Origin: Allobosea sp039673065
GTDB lineage: Bacteria; Pseudomonadota; Alphaproteobacteria; Rhizobiales; Beijerinckiaceae
DNA length: 64,000 bases
Direction: 5' to 3'
Assembly (NCBI RefSeq): GCF_039673065.1
Contig: NZ_JBDJKW010000013.1
Span: 61,526-125,525 of the forward strand
Below are positions 42,726 through 50,949 of the stretch, piece after piece (position 1 is the first letter of the stretch; each line of letters starts with the position of its first letter). The translations under genes and the position numbers were made by a program. Under the pieces are notes generated by a model. That model saw only the letters and a list, made by a program, of their open reading frames with translations. It had not been told where the DNA came from and searched no databases.

Positions 42726-43471
42726 GGCCGGAAGCCCTCGAAGACCATCTGGTCGGCATGCTCCGCCGCCCGCGCCCGCTCCTCGGGCGTCCTGACCGTC
42801 CAGGTGATCAGCGGCAGGCCGAGCGCCTTGCGGCAGAGGAAGGGCGCGGCGCAGGGAAGGTCGCCGACCTTCCAGGACACGAAGTCCGGCCGGCTGGTCT
42901 CGAAATGCAGCAGGTTCGCCAGCGCGTGCTTCTGCTGCGGCGACATGGCGGCATAGTCGCCATACTCGTAGGCGCTCATCGCCACGATGCCGCGCGAGAA
43001 GCCGGGGGCGAGCTCGCGCAGCGCCGCCACGATCGTCGGGTCGAAGGATTTCAGCACGATCGGCTGGTCGCGACGGGCGTTGACCACCTCGGCGGTGCGC
43101 CGCGTCAGGCGCAGGTCGCCGTCGAAGCGGCTCTTCACCTCGATCACCAGCGGGGTGCGCCCGCCGATCAGGTCGAGGAAGGCGTCGAGCGTCGGGATCC
43201 TGTCGCTCGACCCTTTGAGCCCGATCGCCGCGAGCTCGGCCGCCTTGCGCGCCGCGACGGGGCCCGTCGCGGCGGTCAGCCGGTCGAGATTGAAGTCGTG
43301 GAACACCATCGCCTCGCCATCGGCGCTGAGCTGCACGTCGCATTCGATGCCGAAACGGCCCTCGATGGCGTTCAGCGCCGCGGTGGGCGAGTTCTCGGCG
43401 ACGCCGGCGGCGAGGTCGTGCAGGCCGCGATGGGCGATCGGGCGGATCGTGAGCCAGTCCTGCGCGTGCAT
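42722..43471 (-). CDS. Glycerophosphodiester phosphodiesterase
   Basis: A 249-residue GDPD TIM barrel: PIAHRGLHDLAAGVAENSP, GIECDVQLSADGEAMVFHDFNLDRLT (catalytic and calcium ligands H, E, D, H), and VIEVKSRF. It splits glycerophosphodiesters to glycerol 3-phosphate and an alcohol. There is no signal peptide, so it is cytoplasmic. Its ATG overlaps the stop of the RidA gene. Confidence 0.92.
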
Positions 43472-43944
43472 CAGGCGATCTCGAACATCGCCTCGACCTC
43501 GACCGCGGCGTCGGCCGGCAGCTCGGCGACGCCGATGGTCGAGCGGGCATGGCGGCCCTTGTCGCCCAGCACCTCGACCATCAGGTCGGAGGCGCCGTTC
43601 ATCACGGTCGGCAGCGCGGCGAAGGTCGGGATGGCGTTGATGAAGCCGCCGAGCCGCACGCAGCGCACGATGCGGCCGAGATCGCCGTCGAGCGCCGCCT
43701 TGGCCTGGGCCAGTACGTTGATGGCGCAGAGCCGCGCCGCCTCGAGCCCGGCCTCGTTGAAGATCTCGGCGCCGAGCTTGCCCTTGTGCCGGTCGGCCAG
43801 CTTGCCGTCGGGGCCGAAGCAGAGCTGCCCCGAGATCACCAGCAGGTTGCCGGTAATGACATAGGGCACGTAGTTGGCGACAGGGGCGGCGGGGGCGGGC
43901 AGGGTGATGCCGAGGCTGGCCAGCCTGGTTTCGATGGCGTTCAT
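43471..43944 (-). CDS. RidA/YjgF-family protein
   Basis: A 157-residue protein with LVISGQLCFGPDGKL, AARLCAINVLAQAKAALDGDLGRIVRCVRLGGFINA, and a late RSTIGVAELPADAAVEVEAMFEI, the family's closing motif with its conserved arginine. RidA enzymes hydrolyse reactive enamines/imines; YjgF paralogues of this longer type are less well defined. First gene of the overlapping operon with GDPD, DUF482, an orphan and HIT. Confidence 0.9.
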   Translation of the reverse strand: MNAIETRLASLGITLPAPAAPVANYVPYVITGNLLVISGQLCFGPDGKLADRHKGKLGAEIFNEAGLEAARLCAINVLAQAKAALDGDLGRIVRCVRLGGFINAIPTFAALPTVMNGASDLMVEVLGDKGRHARSTIGVAELPADAAVEVEAMFEIA

Positions 43945-44141
43945 CGCGAGGGCCTCATGAGCGGCGCGTCTTGCGCGGGTCCGGAGCTGGTCTGCAGGTG
44001 CTGTGCCTCCATGTCATGGACGAAGCTCGGCTGCGCGGCAAGCGGCGCCGCGGCGATGGCTAAGGCCGCGCCGCGCCATCTTTGCGCCATTGCGCCGGTG
44101 CACCTAGAATCGCATGCTCCGCCGGTCCGGCGGGGCCGAAC

Positions 44142-44984
44142 ATGAAGGCGAATGACGGCATGAAGGCGTGGCTGATCTGTGGAAGCGCGGGGCTGGTTCT
44201 GGCTCTGGCAGCTCCGGTTGTGGCGCAGGACAAGGCCGCCCCGGTCGTGCTGGCCTCGCACCGCATCGTCTACGATCTCTCGCTCGACCAGGGCGCGCCC
44301 TCGCGCGACATCTCCAGCGCCCGCGGCCGCATCGTCATCGATTTCTCCGGCGATGCCTGCGACGGCTACGCTCTCTCCTTCCGGCAGGTGACGGAGCTCG
44401 GCTCCGAGATCGGGCCGCGCGTCATCGATGCGCGCACGACGAGCTTCGAGGACGGCACGGCGAAGACCTACCGCTTCAAGACGGAGAGCAGCACCGCCGG
44501 CGCACCGGCCGAAACCGTCGACGGCACCGCCAAGAAGGCCGCCGAGGGCTATGAGGTGACGCTGCGCGCACCGGAGGCGGAGACGCATCGCGAGACCGTG
44601 CCGACCATGTTCCCCAGTGAGCAGATGAAGGCGCTGATCGCGGCCGCCCGTGCCGGCAAGACCACGCTGAACGCCCGGCTCTATGATGGCGCCAACACCG
44701 GCAAGGACGTCTACGAGACGCTCTCCGTGATCGGCCGCCCGGTCACCGGCGAGCCCGCCGAGCCGGCGCTGCGCCGGCCCGAGCTCAAGGACGTCAAGCG
44801 CTGGCCGGTGACCATGTCCTATTTCAAGGTCGGCTCGGAGGAGAGCACGCCCGCCTACACCGTCTCCTTCGACCTCTACGAGAACGGCATCGGCGGCTCG
44901 GTAAAGCTGGATTACGGCTCCTTCGCCCTGCGCGGCACCGTCACGAATCTGGATCTGCGTCCGGCTTCGGACTGCGCGAAGTAG
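44142..44984 (+). CDS. EipB-like cell-envelope integrity protein (DUF1849)
   Basis: A 280-residue periplasmic protein with a signal peptide (WLICGSAGLVLALAAPVVAQ). The mature part has PVVLASHRIVYDLSLDQG, the cysteine in GDACDGYALSFRQVTELG, FKVGSEESTPAYTVSFDLYENGI and the closing SDCAK cysteine; the two cysteines match the conserved disulfide described for EipB of Brucella. EipB is needed for envelope integrity in that genus. Its end overlaps convergent dinB by 44 bases. Confidence 0.85.
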   Translation: MKANDGMKAWLICGSAGLVLALAAPVVAQDKAAPVVLASHRIVYDLSLDQGAPSRDISSARGRIVIDFSGDACDGYALSFRQVTELGSEIGPRVIDARTTSFEDGTAKTYRFKTESSTAGAPAETVDGTAKKAAEGYEVTLRAPEAETHRETVPTMFPSEQMKALIAAARAGKTTLNARLYDGANTGKDVYETLSVIGRPVTGEPAEPALRRPELKDVKRWPVTMSYFKVGSEESTPAYTVSFDLYENGIGGSVKLDYGSFALRGTVTNLDLRPASDCAK

Positions 44985-46287
44985 CGCGCCGGCTGTCGCG
45001 CAGCGACAGCCCCTTGCCGATCACCGCCTCGCCGAAGCGCGCCCTGACGCGGTCGAGTGCGCTTTCCATCGCCTTCAGCCGCGGCGTCTCCCGGTCGGCG
45101 AGGTCGCCATGGTCGGCGCTCTCCGGATCGGAGAGATCGGCCGCGCCGATGCCGATCAGCCGGTAGGCGCGCCCGCCGCATTCGCGCCGCAGCAACTCGC
45201 GGCCGGCGGCGAACAGCCTTGCAGCGAGCTGGGTCGGCTCCGGCAGGCGCGCGGCGCGGGTGATGATCTGGAAGTCGCTGCTCTTGAGCTTCAGCGTCAC
45301 GGTGCGCCCGGCGAGCGCCTGCCCCTTGAGCCGGACGGAAGTCTTCTCGCAGAGCCGCCACAGGATCGGCTCGAGATCCTCGAAGCGCGACAGGTCGACG
45401 TCGAGGGTCGTCTCCGAGGAGACCGACTTGGTGTCGTGGTCGGGCTGGACGCGGCGCGGATCGATGCCGCGCGCCAGGTCGCGCAGGCGGGCGCCGTCCT
45501 TCCCGGCGATGCGATACAGCGTCTCGACCTCGGCGCGGGCGAGGTCGCCGATGGTGGCGAACCCGGCCTGGGCGAGCCGCGCCACGCCGGCCTGGCCGAC
45601 GCCGGGGATCATCCCGACCGGCTGCGGCGACAGGAAGCCGACAGCTTCCGCGCGGCCGATGATCGAGAAGCCGCGCGGCTTGTCGAGGTCGGAGGCGACC
45701 TTGGCCAGGAACTTCGCATAGGACAGGCCGACCGAGATCGTGATGCCGATCTCGCTCTCGACGCGGCGGGCGAAGCGCGCCAGCGTCGCCGCCGGGCTGG
45801 CATGGTGCAGCCGCTGCGTGCCGCCAAGGTCGAGAAAGGCCTCGTCGATCGAGACCGGCTCGACCAGCGGCGTCAACTCCTGCATCAGACGGCGGACCTC
45901 GCGGCCGACCTTGGCGTATTTCGCGATGTCCGGCTTGATCACCACCGCCTCGGGGCAGGCCTTCAGCGCCTTGAACATCGGCATGGCCGAGCGGACGCCG
46001 GACATGCGGGCGATGTAGCAGGCGGTCGAGACCACGCCGCGCTTGCCGCCGCCGATGATCACCGGCTTGTCGACGAGCGAGGGATCGTCGCGCTTCTCGA
46101 TCGTCGCGAAGAAGGCGTCGCAGTCGACATGGGCGAGGTGGAGGCTGTCGCGCTCGGGATGGCTCAACAGCCGCGGCGAACCGCAGGCCGGGCAGCGCCG
46201 GGGCCGGGCTGCCGCCTCGGTGACGACATGGTCCGCGAGGCAGTCGCGGCACAGGATCCGGCCCGCATCGCTGCCGGGCGCGGTCAC
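44941..46287 (-). CDS. dinB: DNA polymerase IV (Y family) with N-terminal zinc-ribbon
   Basis: A 448-residue Y-family polymerase: HVDCDAFFATIEKRDDPSLVDKPVIIGG, SIDEAFLDLGG (catalytic D and E), LSYAKFLAKVASDLDKPRGF and IPGVGQAGVARLAQAG (HhH). Translesion synthesis. The first ~45 residues contain CRDCLADH and CPACG, a two-knuckle zinc ribbon not present in E. coli DinB but seen in relatives from Hyphomicrobiales. Its ATG overlaps the stop of the DUF3572 gene (ATGA). Confidence 0.93.
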   Translation of the reverse strand: MTAPGSDAGRILCRDCLADHVVTEAAARPRRCPACGSPRLLSHPERDSLHLAHVDCDAFFATIEKRDDPSLVDKPVIIGGGKRGVVSTACYIARMSGVRSAMPMFKALKACPEAVVIKPDIAKYAKVGREVRRLMQELTPLVEPVSIDEAFLDLGGTQRLHHASPAATLARFARRVESEIGITISVGLSYAKFLAKVASDLDKPRGFSIIGRAEAVGFLSPQPVGMIPGVGQAGVARLAQAGFATIGDLARAEVETLYRIAGKDGARLRDLARGIDPRRVQPDHDTKSVSSETTLDVDLSRFEDLEPILWRLCEKTSVRLKGQALAGRTVTLKLKSSDFQIITRAARLPEPTQLAARLFAAGRELLRRECGGRAYRLIGIGAADLSDPESADHGDLADRETPRLKAMESALDRVRARFGEAVIGKGLSLRDSRRATSRSPKPDADPDS

Positions 46288-46574
46288 GGGTCGTAGGCGT
46301 CCGGCGGGCCGGCGAGCAGTTCGCGCGCCTGGGCGATCACCTCTGGATCGAGCGCGAGATTGGCCGCGAATTCGAGCAGAAGCGATTCGCTGGCGCAGAG
46401 ATGGTCGACGACCGCGAGCAGGAAGCCGGGCTCCTGCGCTGCCGAGCGCAGCGTGCCCGGCCCGATGCCGGTCGCGGCCAGGAAGGGCTCGATGCGTTCG
46501 GGCTCGGAAGCGAGGAAGGCGAGGGCGCGCAAGGCGAGCGCCTCGGCTTCCTGCGATGTGATGGCGCGCGACAT
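46284..46574 (-). CDS. DUF3572 family protein
   Basis: A 96-residue helical protein: SQEAEALALRALAFLASEPERIEPFLAATG followed by FLLAVVDHLCASESLLLEFA. This is the DUF3572 pattern, found in Alphaproteobacteria, often next to dinB or divK. Function unknown. It overlaps dinB by four bases and is divergent from divK. Confidence 0.85.
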   Translation of the reverse strand: MSRAITSQEAEALALRALAFLASEPERIEPFLAATGIGPGTLRSAAQEPGFLLAVVDHLCASESLLLEFAANLALDPEVIAQARELLAGPPDAYDP

Positions 46575-46714
46575 GACGGATACCTCGCCGGGTGTCTGCG
46601 ATCGGATTTGCGTTTCGTCAACGGCTGGCGTGATACATCATCATCGAACGAGGTCGCCGGCTTTGAAAGCCCCGGGCGTTCGGCCGATCATTCTCTCTCG
46701 CAAGCGGGGTCTCG

Positions 46715-47086
46715 ATGACGAAGACGGTTCTGATCGTCGAGGACAACGAGCTGAACATGAAGCTGTTCAACGATCTGTTGGAGGCCCATGGCTATGCGAC
46801 GCTCAAGACCGCCGACGGTATCGAGGCGATCGAGCTCGCCCGCACCCATCGCCCGGACCTGATCCTGATGGACATCCAGCTGCCGGAAGTCTCGGGGCTG
46901 GAGGTCACCAAATGGATCAAGGAGGACGACGACCTGAAGTCGATCCCGGTGATCGCGGTGACCGCCTTCGCCATGAAGGGCGACGAGGAACGCATCCGCG
47001 ACGGCGGCTGCGAGGCCTATATCTCCAAGCCGATTTCCGTGGGGAAGTTCCTGGAAACCGTACGCGCCTATCTCGGAACGGCCTGA
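46715..47086 (+). CDS. divK: Cell-cycle response regulator DivK
   Basis: A 123-residue single receiver domain: VLIVEDNELNMKLFNDLLEAHGY, phosphoacceptor in LILMDIQLPEVSG, the conserved T in AVTAFAM, and the lysine in YISKPISVGKF. Sequence and its place directly before pleD identify DivK. In Caulobacter-type circuits it relays signals from PleC/DivJ to control CtrA. Confidence 0.95.
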   Translation: MTKTVLIVEDNELNMKLFNDLLEAHGYATLKTADGIEAIELARTHRPDLILMDIQLPEVSGLEVTKWIKEDDDLKSIPVIAVTAFAMKGDEERIRDGGCEAYISKPISVGKFLETVRAYLGTA

Positions 47087-47105
47087 GGGCCGGAAAGCGA
47101 AGAGG

Positions 47106-48482
47106 ATGTCAGCCCGTATCCTGGTTGTCGACGACATCGCGACCAATGTGAAGCTGCTCGAGGCCAAGCTCTCCGCCGAGTACTTCGACGTCGTGACCGC
47201 CACCAACGGCATCGAGGCGCTGGCCATCTGCGAGCGCGGCGAGGCCGACATCGTGCTGCTCGACGTGATGATGCCGGGCATGAACGGCTTCGAGGTCTGC
47301 CGTCGCCTGAAGACCGCACCGTCGACCGCCCATATCCCGGTGGTGATGGTCACCGCGCTCGACCAGCCGAGCGACCGGCTGAAAGGACTGGATGCCGGCG
47401 CCGACGACTTCCTGACCAAGCCGATCGACGATGCGGCGCTGTTCGCCCGCGTCCGCAGCCTGATCCGGCTGAAATCCGTCACCGACGAGTTGCGCCAGCG
47501 CGCGCTCGCCTCGCGCCGGCTCGGCATCGCCGACCCGCTGGTGGCGGCCGCCGCCGAGACCGGCCTCAACGGCCGCCTCCTGCTGATCGAGGACCGGCCG
47601 CTGATCGCCCAGCGCCTGGCACAGGCGCTGTCGAGCTTCCATTCGGTCGAGGTCGAGGGCGACGCCGGCAAGGCGCTGGAACGCGCCTCGGAGGGCGATT
47701 TCGAGATCGTCCTCGTCAGCCTCGATCTCGCCAATTATGACGGGTTGCGCCTGTGCAGCCAGCTGCGCTCGCTGGAGCGCACCCGCAATCTTTCGGTGCT
47801 GATGCTGGGCGAGGCCGGCGACCAGGGTCGCGTGCTGCGCGGGCTCGAGATCGGCGCGCACGATTTCCTGGTCCGCCCCATCGACCGCAACGAGCTGCTG
47901 GCGCGCGCCCGCACCCTGGTGCGCCGCAAGCGATTCGCCGAGCGGCTGCGCGACAGCGTGCAGAGCTCGATGGAAATGGCGGTGATGGACCAGCTCACCG
48001 GCCTCCATAACCGCCGCTATCTCGACGGCCGCCTCTCCGGCATGTTCGACGAATCCGCCCTGCGCGCCCGGGCGCTCTCGGTGCTGGTCCTCGACGTCGA
48101 CCACTTCAAGGCCGTCAATGATGGCTGGGGCCACGATGTCGGCGACGAGGTGCTGCGCGAATTCGCCGACCGCGTCCGGGCCTGCACGCGCGGCATCGAC
48201 CTCGTCGCCCGCCTCGGCGGCGAGGAGGTGGTCGTCGTGCTGCCCGATACCCCTCTCGAGGCCGCCCGCGCGGTGGCCGAGCGCATCCGCGCGCGCGTCG
48301 AGGGCGAGGCCTTCCCGATCCACGCCCGCACCGCCGCGATTCCCGTCACTGTCTCGATCGGCGTGGCGAGCCGCCGCGCCGGCGACATCTCCGCCGCCGA
48401 GATGCTCAAGCGCGCTGACGAGGCGGTCTACCGGGCCAAAGCCGGCGGCCGCAACCGGGTGATCGTCTCCAGCGCGGCCTGA
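47106..48482 (+). CDS. pleD: Diguanylate cyclase response regulator PleD
   Basis: A 458-residue protein with two receiver domains (first with LLDVMMPGMNGFEVC and FLTKPIDDAAL; second about 155-280 and degenerate) and a GGDEF domain (MDQLTGLHNRRYLDGRL, DVDHFKAVNDGWGHDVGDEVL). The catalytic signature is GGEEV where PleD usually has GGEEF; the inhibitory RxxD (RGID) lies at the right distance before it. Follows divK by 19 bases. Makes cyclic-di-GMP at the cell pole during development in related bacteria. Confidence 0.95.
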   Translation: MSARILVVDDIATNVKLLEAKLSAEYFDVVTATNGIEALAICERGEADIVLLDVMMPGMNGFEVCRRLKTAPSTAHIPVVMVTALDQPSDRLKGLDAGADDFLTKPIDDAALFARVRSLIRLKSVTDELRQRALASRRLGIADPLVAAAAETGLNGRLLLIEDRPLIAQRLAQALSSFHSVEVEGDAGKALERASEGDFEIVLVSLDLANYDGLRLCSQLRSLERTRNLSVLMLGEAGDQGRVLRGLEIGAHDFLVRPIDRNELLARARTLVRRKRFAERLRDSVQSSMEMAVMDQLTGLHNRRYLDGRLSGMFDESALRARALSVLVLDVDHFKAVNDGWGHDVGDEVLREFADRVRACTRGIDLVARLGGEEVVVVLPDTPLEAARAVAERIRARVEGEAFPIHARTAAIPVTVSIGVASRRAGDISAAEMLKRADEAVYRAKAGGRNRVIVSSAA

Positions 48483-48520
48483 CCGCGGCGAGGGGGCGCC
48501 CCGCGCCACGCGGCTTTTCC
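48483..48520 (+). terminator. Probable rho-independent terminator after pleD
   Basis: CCGCG (48483-48487) pairs with CGCGG (48509-48513) around an inner GGGGCGCCCC, followed by CTTTTCC. The T-run is short. Confidence 0.5.
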
Positions 48521-48591
48521 TCCCGGAACTCCCCTGCGATAACCGCTGCCTTCGCCGCCGCATCGCCCGGCGGCGCGACAGGGAGACGCCG

Positions 48592-49308
48592 ATGACCACC
48601 GAGCTGCTGTTCCGCGACGACGCCTATCTGCGCGAGACGCCCGCCACCGTGACCGGGATCGACGAGCGCGGCGGCATCATCCTCGACCGCACGGTGTTCT
48701 ACGCCACCGGCGGCGGCCAGCCCGGCGATGTCGGCGAACTGGTTCGGGCCGACGGTACCACGATCGCGATCGCCAGCGCCGTCTACGACCCGGCCGACCG
48801 CAGCCGCATCCTCCACATCCCCGCCGCGGGACAGGCCGTGCCGGCGGTCGGGGAGGCGGTGACCGCCCGCCTCGACTGGGAGCGCCGCCTGCCGCGCATG
48901 CGCATCCACACCGCGCTGCATCTGCTCAGCGTCGTGCTGCCCTATCCGGTCACCGGCGGGGCGATCGGCGATGGTGATGGCCGGCTCGACTTCGACATTC
49001 CCGATGGCGGGCTCGACAAGGACGCGATCGCCGCCAGTCTCAACGAGCTGGTCGCCCGCGGCGCCGCGGTCAGCGACAGCTGGATCACCGATGCCGAGCT
49101 CGACGCCAATCCCGGCCTGGTCAAGACCATGTCGGTGCAGCCGCCGCGCGGTTCAGGCCGCATCCGCCTCGTCGCGATCGAGGGTATCGACCTCCAGCCC
49201 TGCGGCGGGACCCATGTCCGCAACACCGCCGAGATCGGCAGCGTCGCGGTGACGGCCATCGAGAAGAAGGGTAAGCAGAACCGCAGGGTGCGCATCGCGC
49301 TCCTGTGA
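48592..49308 (+). CDS. Alanyl-tRNA editing protein (AlaX type)
   Basis: A 238-residue stand-alone editing domain: FYATGGGQPGDVGEL, the zinc motif HxxxH in RIHTALHLL, and CGGTHVRNTAEIG with the other zinc ligands. It removes serine or glycine from mischarged tRNA-Ala. GGGAGACG precedes the ATG. The stop overlaps a possible GTG start of the following gene. Confidence 0.9.
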   Translation: MTTELLFRDDAYLRETPATVTGIDERGGIILDRTVFYATGGGQPGDVGELVRADGTTIAIASAVYDPADRSRILHIPAAGQAVPAVGEAVTARLDWERRLPRMRIHTALHLLSVVLPYPVTGGAIGDGDGRLDFDIPDGGLDKDAIAASLNELVARGAAVSDSWITDAELDANPGLVKTMSVQPPRGSGRIRLVAIEGIDLQPCGGTHVRNTAEIGSVAVTAIEKKGKQNRRVRIALL

Positions 49309-49352
49309 GGGATCTGCGCTCCGCGGAGCGGTCGAGCGAGGGAATGGCGGTC

Positions 49353-50201
49353 ATGGCCGGAACGGATGTCTTCGTCAGCACGGAATGGCTCGCCGAGCGC
49401 CTCGACGCGCCCGACATCGTCGTGGTGGACGGCTCCTGGTATCTGCCCGCGCAGGGGCGCGATCCGGCGGCCGAATATGCCGCGCGCCGCATTCCCGGCG
49501 CCGTGCGCTTCGATCTCGACGCGGTGAAGGACACCCAGTCCAGCCTGCCGCACATGCTGCCGGGGCCGGAGGCCTTCGCGGCGGCGGTCGGCGCGCTCGG
49601 CATCGGCGACGGCATGCGCATCGTCGTCTATGACGGGCTCGGCCTGTTCTCCGCGCCGCGCGTGCGCTGGACCTTCCGGACCTTCGGCGCCCGCGACGTC
49701 GTCATCCTCGACGGCGGCATGCCGCAATGGCTGGCCGAGGGCCGCCCGGTCGACGAGGGCGAGCCGCGCCTGCGCCGGCCGACGCAGTTCACTGCCCGCC
49801 TCGACCATTCCGCCGTCGCCGACATGGCGGATGTCGCCGCCGCGCTCGACAGCGGCGCGGCTCAGATCGTCGATGCCCGCCCGGCCGAGCGCTTCCGCGG
49901 CGAGGCGCCCGAGCCGCGTCCGGGCCTGCGCGCCGGCCATATGCCGCGCGCGCGCAACGTCCCGTCCTCGGCGCTCGTCGCGGATGGCCGGCTCAAATCG
50001 CCCGAGGCGATCGCCGCGGCCTTCGAGACGGCCGGGGTCGATCTCTCCCGGCCGGTGGTGACGAGCTGCGGCTCCGGCGTGTCCGCCGCGATCCTCTCGC
50101 TCGGCCTGGAGGTCGTCGGGCGGCCCGCCCGCGCCATCTATGACGGCTCCTGGGCCGAATGGGGCGCCAGCGACCGCCCGGTGGTGACCGGCCCGGCCTG
50201 A
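49353..50201 (+). CDS. sseA: 3-mercaptopyruvate sulfurtransferase (two rhodanese domains)
   Basis: Start chosen at ATG 49353, nine bases after GAGGGA; ATG 49344 and GTG 49305 are in frame but less well placed. The 282-residue protein has two rhodanese domains: VDGSWYLPAQGRDPAAEYAARRIPGAVRFD and the active second domain ending CGSGVSAAILSLGL with the catalytic cysteine. The CGSGVSA loop marks mercaptopyruvate rather than thiosulfate sulfurtransferases. Confidence 0.9.
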   Translation: MAGTDVFVSTEWLAERLDAPDIVVVDGSWYLPAQGRDPAAEYAARRIPGAVRFDLDAVKDTQSSLPHMLPGPEAFAAAVGALGIGDGMRIVVYDGLGLFSAPRVRWTFRTFGARDVVILDGGMPQWLAEGRPVDEGEPRLRRPTQFTARLDHSAVADMADVAAALDSGAAQIVDARPAERFRGEAPEPRPGLRAGHMPRARNVPSSALVADGRLKSPEAIAAAFETAGVDLSRPVVTSCGSGVSAAILSLGLEVVGRPARAIYDGSWAEWGASDRPVVTGPA

Positions 50202-50284
50202 GCTGAGGGTGGGCATCGAAAGGGTCTGGCTATTATTTAGGCGGCCTGCTCATTTTTTAGGTCAGTAATACTGCCCTTCCGCCC

Positions 50285-50313
50285 TTGTCGCGCGGCGGGT
50301 GCCTCCCTAAATC
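50285..50313 (+). promoter_or_regulatory. Possible sigma70-type promoter of a small RNA
   Basis: TTGTCG (50285-50290), a 17-base spacer, and TAAATC (50308-50313). This fits a housekeeping promoter of Alphaproteobacteria. The start site would fall near 50320. Confidence 0.45.
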
Positions 50314-50319
50314 ATAACC

Positions 50320-50400
50320 ACCGCGGCAGAGATGCCGCGTCGCCCTCCTTGGGCGTTTCCTCCCTAGACTTCGGCCTGCGCCCCGGCGCGGGCCTTTTTC
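50320..50400 (+). ncRNA. Candidate small regulatory RNA with anti-Shine-Dalgarno motifs
   Basis: About 80 nt. Hairpin 1 is perfect: CGCGGCA (50322-50328), loop GAGA, TGCCGCG (50333-50339). Hairpin 2: CGCCC (50341-50345), loop TCCTT, GGGCG (50351-50355). Then an open TTTCCTCCCTAGACTTC, and a strong terminator hairpin with a T-run. Exposed CCTCC motifs that can bind ribosome sites are typical of alphaproteobacterial trans-acting sRNAs. There is a plausible promoter at the right distance and no protein-coding frame. I cannot assign a named family. Confidence 0.55.
50373..50400 (+). terminator. Rho-independent terminator of the candidate sRNA
   Basis: GGCC-T-GCGCC (50373-50382) pairs with GGCGC-G-GGCC (50385-50394), followed by TTTTTC and TTTTTG. 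Confidence 0.75.
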
Positions 50401-50702
50401 TTTTTGGGCGCCGCTTCCGGGCCGGAGGGTCAGACTGCTGGCTGCGCCGGCGTCTCAAGCACCTGAATCGATATTTGCGCGCCGGCCGCCAAGGTCCTGG
50501 CGCGACTCGTCAATCGGGGCGTGCAGGCCTCGATCGCCCGAGGCAGGACGGCGAGAACCCGGCATCCTGCCGCGCGGCAGCACCCGCCCTCTCAACCTTT
50601 CGTTAACGTTCGCGGCACGGTACGGCCGTCCACGGCTCGCTGTGGATTGACGTGAACAAATAAGGAACTAATCTGAACATATCGGAAACGCAGGAGGCCG
50701 GA
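50401..50702. other. Intergenic region before the small membrane peptide gene
   Basis: About 300 bases. The part up to 50590 shows no gene or clear motif. Around 50640-50700 the sequence becomes AT-richer (GAACAAATAAGGAACTAATC) and ends in GGAGG, so the promoter and ribosome site of the 37-residue gene are probably here. Confidence 0.4.
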
Positions 50703-50816
50703 ATGCAGATCGCCCGCAAGCTCGTCACCGGTGTCGTCGAATTCGCGGCGCTCGCCCTCTTCGTCGGCATGATCTGGGTCTGGGCCGCCATCGTCGCGCT
50801 GCCGCCGGCGGTCTGA
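50703..50816 (+). CDS. 37-residue single-pass membrane peptide
   Basis: ATG at 50703 preceded by AGGAGG with good spacing. The product starts QIARKLVTGVVEFAALALF and continues with a tryptophan-containing hydrophobic segment (IWVWAAIVALP), one membrane helix with a basic N-terminus, so N-in orientation is likely. Too short for most gene finders. It stands alone about 130 bases before dnaE1. Function unknown. Confidence 0.65.
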   Translation: MQIARKLVTGVVEFAALALFVGMIWVWAAIVALPPAV

Positions 50817-50949
50817 GCCGGGGAGGGCGCGGCGGCGTCGGCCTGGCCGACGGCCAGGTCGCCGGCCAACTCGCCATGTCCACAGCCCTGCCGCGATCCG
50901 GGCTCGACCCGGCCGGGGCGCCGCGCGATAACCCGCCGGTGAGGGTGTG

